DNA from: Streptomyces violaceorubidus
GTDB taxonomy: Bacteria > Actinomycetota > Actinomycetes > Streptomycetales > Streptomycetaceae
DNA length: 64,000 bases
Direction of reading: 5' to 3'
Assembly: GCF_000717995.1 (NCBI RefSeq)
Contig: NZ_JODM01000008.1
Location: 1-64,000 of the forward strand
In this document: positions 62,885 through 64,000 of the stretch, piece after piece
Numbering within the stretch: the first letter of the stretch is position 1
Layout of the letters: each line of letters opens with the position of its first letter
Translations under genes and position numbers: made by a program
The notes under the pieces: model-generated
What the model saw: only the letters and a program-made list of their open reading frames with translations
What the model was told of the DNA's origin: nothing
Databases searched by the model: none

Positions 62885-63142
62885 CTAGGTGTCCCGGTCG
62901 GCGGACGACGTCCCGGAGGTGACGGTCCGAGCCGGTGTTCCGGGCTCCCAGCGCAGCAGGTCCCCCGGCTGGCAGTCCAGTACCTCGCACAGAGCCGCGA
63001 GCGTGGTGAACCGCACCGCCTTGGCGCGGCCGTTCTTGAGCACGGCCAGGTTGGCGGGGGTGATGCCGACCCGGTCCGCGAGCTCGCCCACGGACATCTT
63101 CCGCCTGGCCAGCATCACGTCGATGTCCACGACGATCGGCAT
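62885..63142 (-). CDS. YozG-like XRE-family HTH protein
   Basis: An 85-residue HTH protein: MPIVVDIDVMLARRKMSVGE, LADRVGITPANLAVLKNGRA, then CEVLDCQPGDLLRWE. This YozG-type compact regulator is usually coupled to a DUF2975 membrane protein, as here: its ATG overlaps the DUF2975 stop (ATGA). It probably controls the pair through the dyad upstream. Confidence 0.85.
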   Translation of the reverse strand: MPIVVDIDVMLARRKMSVGELADRVGITPANLAVLKNGRAKAVRFTTLAALCEVLDCQPGDLLRWEPGTPARTVTSGTSSADRDT

Positions 63143-63633
63143 CAGATCACCCCGGCCAGCTCGGCCCGCATCCGCGACGCCTCCAGGTCCCGCGCGACGG
63201 CCTGGGCGAGCAGCACCCGCAGCACCAGGACGACGAGCGCGACCCCGAGGACGGCCAGCCCGGCCACGCCCAGCAGGAGTACGACGCCCGGGGCGACGGC
63301 CTCGCCCGGCGCCAGGACGACGCCGAGCGCGAAGATCAGCAGGGAGGCGGCCAGGAACGCACCGATCATCCGGTGCACGTGCCGGAACGCGGCGAGGGAG
63401 AAGACGGTGCCGCGCCGCACCATCGTCACCAGCCGCCACACGCAGACCAGGACGATCTGGGCCGTCACCACGCCGAGCACCATGATCGTGAGGATCGGGA
63501 CGACCCGGCCGGAGAGGGCGCTGTCCCCGACGTCGACGGCCAGCAGGACCGCCATCACCGTCTGCACGAACACCGAGCCGACCAGCAGTGCCACGAGCAC
63601 GGCGCGCAGCGCGAGCACGGTCAGTTTTCCCAT
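63142..63633 (-). CDS. DUF2975 membrane protein
   Basis: A 163-residue protein with four hydrophobic spans (LALRAVLVALLVGSVFVQTV, VPILTIMVLGVVTAQIVLVC, MIGAFLAASLLIFALGVVLA and GVVLLLGVAGLAVLGVALVV). DUF2975 proteins pair with YozG-like HTH proteins; function unknown. The ATG at 63633 has AAGGAG just upstream; two GTG codons before it (63639, 63636) could also start. Confidence 0.82.
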   Translation of the reverse strand: MGKLTVLALRAVLVALLVGSVFVQTVMAVLLAVDVGDSALSGRVVPILTIMVLGVVTAQIVLVCVWRLVTMVRRGTVFSLAAFRHVHRMIGAFLAASLLIFALGVVLAPGEAVAPGVVLLLGVAGLAVLGVALVVLVLRVLLAQAVARDLEASRMRAELAGVI

Positions 63634-63664
63634 CACCACTCCTTCTATCGAACCACGATGCGAA

Positions 63665-63683
63665 TCTATCGTTTTTCGATAGA
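63665..63683. promoter_or_regulatory. Dyad upstream of the DUF2975/YozG operon
   Basis: TCTATCG-ttttt-CGATAGA, perfect 7-bp arms, with a further CTATCGA half-site at about 63645-63651. It sits 32 bp before the DUF2975 start and is the likely binding site of the YozG-like protein. Confidence 0.7.
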
Positions 63684-63813
63684 GCGAGCAAGACGGGGCT
63701 CACGGATGGGCCACGGCCGGACCACCGTGGGGCCACCCTGGGGACGGCATGGGTACGCGGTTCGTACGGTGTCCGTGCGGTTTCCGGGTAGCGTGTCGGC
63801 CCGGAGGTGTCCC

Positions 63814-64000
63814 ATGTCCGAGTTGTTCGACGCGGTCGACGCGCTGGTCGCGTCCCGCTCTCCGTTGCCGCCGGCGGAGGAGCGCAAGCGGCTGAGGGTC
63901 GCGCACGGTCTGACCCTGGACGAGGTCGCCGCCGCGTTGCGGGTGCGCCGGGCCACGGTGTCCGGGTGGGAGTCGCCCAAGAAGCCGACCGAGCCCCGCG
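63814..64000 (+). CDS. HTH-domain protein, cut by window end
   Basis: ATG at 63814 with GGAGG upstream begins MSELFDAVDALVASRSPLPP, then RKRLRVAHGLTLDEVAAALR and VRRATVSGWESPKKPTEPR. This is an XRE-type HTH at the N-terminus; similar starts occur in Streptomyces plasmid- and chromosome-end (Tap-like) and other accessory proteins. Only about 62 residues are visible, so the full protein cannot be named. Confidence 0.6.
   Translation, partial: MSELFDAVDALVASRSPLPPAEERKRLRVAHGLTLDEVAAALRVRRATVSGWESPKKPTEPR

Overview
The window is high-GC actinobacterial DNA and almost certainly comes from a Streptomyces chromosome. Third codon positions are strongly GC-biased, GTG and TTG starts are frequent, several exported proteins carry Tat or lipoprotein signals, TetR/MerR/XRE/LysR regulators are dense, and a TTA leucine codon and a CebR-type operator are both present. 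The number of broken transposases, gene fragments and single-base frameshifts, with few housekeeping genes, fits an accessory chromosome-arm region. No rRNA, tRNA or CRISPR array was seen.

Layout, left part (1-24 kb). A decayed IS3 element is followed by a compact minus-strand operon: class I methyltransferase, cystathionine gamma-lyase-like PLP enzyme and ATP-grasp ligase. A perfect 14-bp CebR box lies 78 bp upstream of it, and the first gene has a TTA codon near its start. After a secreted I36-type protein come relics of an RHS toxin and an ISL3 transposase around small genes and a HEAT-repeat protein. Then follow four regulator/target units: SDR with TetR, MFS exporter with TetR, a MerR gene with its own palindrome, and exported proteins (alpha/beta hydrolase, two lipoproteins, a beta-lactamase-fold serine hydrolase). 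An EF-hand protein and a thioredoxin-NHL protein complete this part.

Middle part (24-50 kb). A 1253-residue secreted subtilase, a zinc-ribbon M48 membrane peptidase with a frameshifted tail, several membrane proteins and a tandem SMI1/KNR4 protein lead to an aromatic-ring catabolic cluster (35.7-44.4 kb). This holds a shortened HPPD-like enzyme, a LysR regulator, two FAH-family hydrolases, a cyclase-family hydrolase, an FAD monooxygenase, an ACMSD-like amidohydrolase and an extradiol-type VOC dioxygenase, and it ends in an SDR gene that lost its middle. Facing it is a complete dipeptide-type ABC importer operon (binding protein, two permeases, fused double ATPase) preceded by a short ORF ending in Cys codons.

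Right part (50-64 kb). A cluster of four gene fragments (sulfite oxidase, glycosyltransferase, TetR, SDR) is followed by a Baeyer-Villiger monooxygenase divergent from an SMP-30-type lactonase lipoprotein, with a 20-bp palindrome between them and a TetR gene next to them. Beyond lie a DHFR-family reductase, a glycosyltransferase, a frameshifted aldo/keto reductase, a Tat-exported carotenoid oxygenase, an FG-GAP protein, a MmyB-type regulator, a YozG/DUF2975 pair and a cut-off HTH gene. The most interesting candidate system is the CebR-box operon at 0.56-4.15 kb; second are the catabolic cluster and the BVMO/lactonase unit.
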